Shown: one piece after another, positions 7,171 to 7,493 of the stretch | How positions within the stretch are numbered: position 1 is the first letter of the stretch | How the letters are laid out: every line of letters starts with the position of its first letter | Source: Gammaproteobacteria bacterium | GTDB lineage: Bacteria; Pseudomonadota; Gammaproteobacteria; Pseudomonadales; Azotimanducaceae | Assembly: GCA_002726925.1 (NCBI GenBank) | Contig: PBTJ01000055.1 | Location: 32,504-39,996, forward strand | Direction: 5' to 3' | DNA: 7,493 bases | The notes under the pieces: model-generated | Told to the model about the DNA's origin: nothing | Databases searched by the model: none | What the model saw: the letters and a program-made list of their open reading frames with translations, nothing else | Program-made: the position numbers and the translations under genes

Positions 7171-7493
7171 ATGAGCGATGTATTAACAATTAGCGAATTG
7201 GTCACACCGCAGTCCGTGCACTATGGCCTCGACGCCGGCAGCCGCAAGCGCTTGTTCCAAACCATGGCAGAGGCCTTTGTCGATCCAACAGCGCCCAATA
7301 AAGAAGAGGCGATCGATGAGATCTACGATGGGCTTGTTGAGCGCGAGCGTCTGGGTAGCACCGCCCTCGGTGATGGTGTCGCTATCCCGCACTGTCGCGT
7401 GAACTGCTCGCGCATTGCGGGCGCCTTTTATACGTTAGCTGAACCCATCGAATATGAAGCGCCAGACCAAAAACCCGTAGACCTCGTCTTTGT
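7171..7493 (+). CDS. ptsN: PTS IIA-like nitrogen-regulatory protein, 3' end cut by window edge
   Basis: EIIA-Ntr is the terminal phospho-acceptor of the nitrogen phosphotransferase system (PtsP-PtsO-PtsN). It regulates potassium uptake, nitrogen responses and envelope stress through its phosphorylation state and transports no sugar. I translated the frame by hand. It begins MSDVLTISELVTPQSV and carries the fructose-type EIIA phosphorylation site GVAIPHCR, with the phosphorylatable His74 at 7390-7392 (His73 in E. coli), preceded by ERLGSTALGDG. The visible part ends in PDQKPVDLVFV, equivalent to the QPVDLLFA segment of E. coli. About 107 of the usual ~150-160 codons are present. AGG at 7163-7165 lies 5 bases before ATG 7171. 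The frame is open upstream but has no other start codon before hpf, so this start is secure. rapZ and npr, which normally follow, would lie beyond the edge. Confidence 0.96.
   Translation, partial: MSDVLTISELVTPQSVHYGLDAGSRKRLFQTMAEAFVDPTAPNKEEAIDEIYDGLVERERLGSTALGDGVAIPHCRVNCSRIAGAFYTLAEPIEYEAPDQKPVDLVF

Noticed and set aside
7384..7398. Cysteine directly after the phosphorylated His of PtsN (PHCR) as a possible redox switch.
   Set aside because: From memory, the same residue occurs in pseudomonad-type PtsN, so it looks like normal family variation.

Overview
The window is a stretch of chromosomal housekeeping DNA from a gammaproteobacterium. It carries the conserved envelope-biogenesis and sigma-54 neighbourhood that Escherichia coli and Pseudomonas share (murA-ibaG / yrbG-kdsC-lptC-lptA-lptB-rpoN-hpf-ptsN). 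Protein sequence and gene order both support this class. The exact genus cannot be read from the sequence; a marine, moderate-GC lineage is only a guess.

Layout: on the minus strand, ibaG (826-1041) leads into murA, which is cut by the left edge (1-820). A 373-base non-coding gap (1042-1414) separates this pair from a plus-strand series: yrbG (CaCA-type cation antiporter), kdsC (Kdo-8-phosphate phosphatase), lptC, lptA and lptB (LPS transport bridge and ATPase), a 142-base gap, rpoN (sigma-54), hpf (ribosome hibernation factor) and ptsN (EIIA-Ntr), which is cut by the right edge. The genes are tightly packed: lptA/lptB overlap by 4 bases and yrbG/kdsC are 9 bases apart. No terminator-like hairpin with a T-run was seen.

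How they work together: murA makes the first committed peptidoglycan precursor. kdsC supplies Kdo for the LPS inner core. LptC, LptA and LptB form the inner-membrane, periplasmic and cytoplasmic parts of the LPS export machine. rpoN, hpf and ptsN are the usual sigma-54/nitrogen-PTS block downstream.

The main departures from the textbook cluster are losses. The mlaFEDCB genes that normally lie between ibaG and yrbG/kdsD are absent, and kdsD is absent between yrbG and kdsC. Smaller points are a 20-codon ORF with a strong Shine-Dalgarno bridging kdsC and lptC, a GC-rich hairpin just before an rpoN start that lacks a Shine-Dalgarno, an enlarged acidic region II in RpoN, and a shortened IbaG. I found no mobile element, CRISPR array, defence gene or clearly undescribed system.
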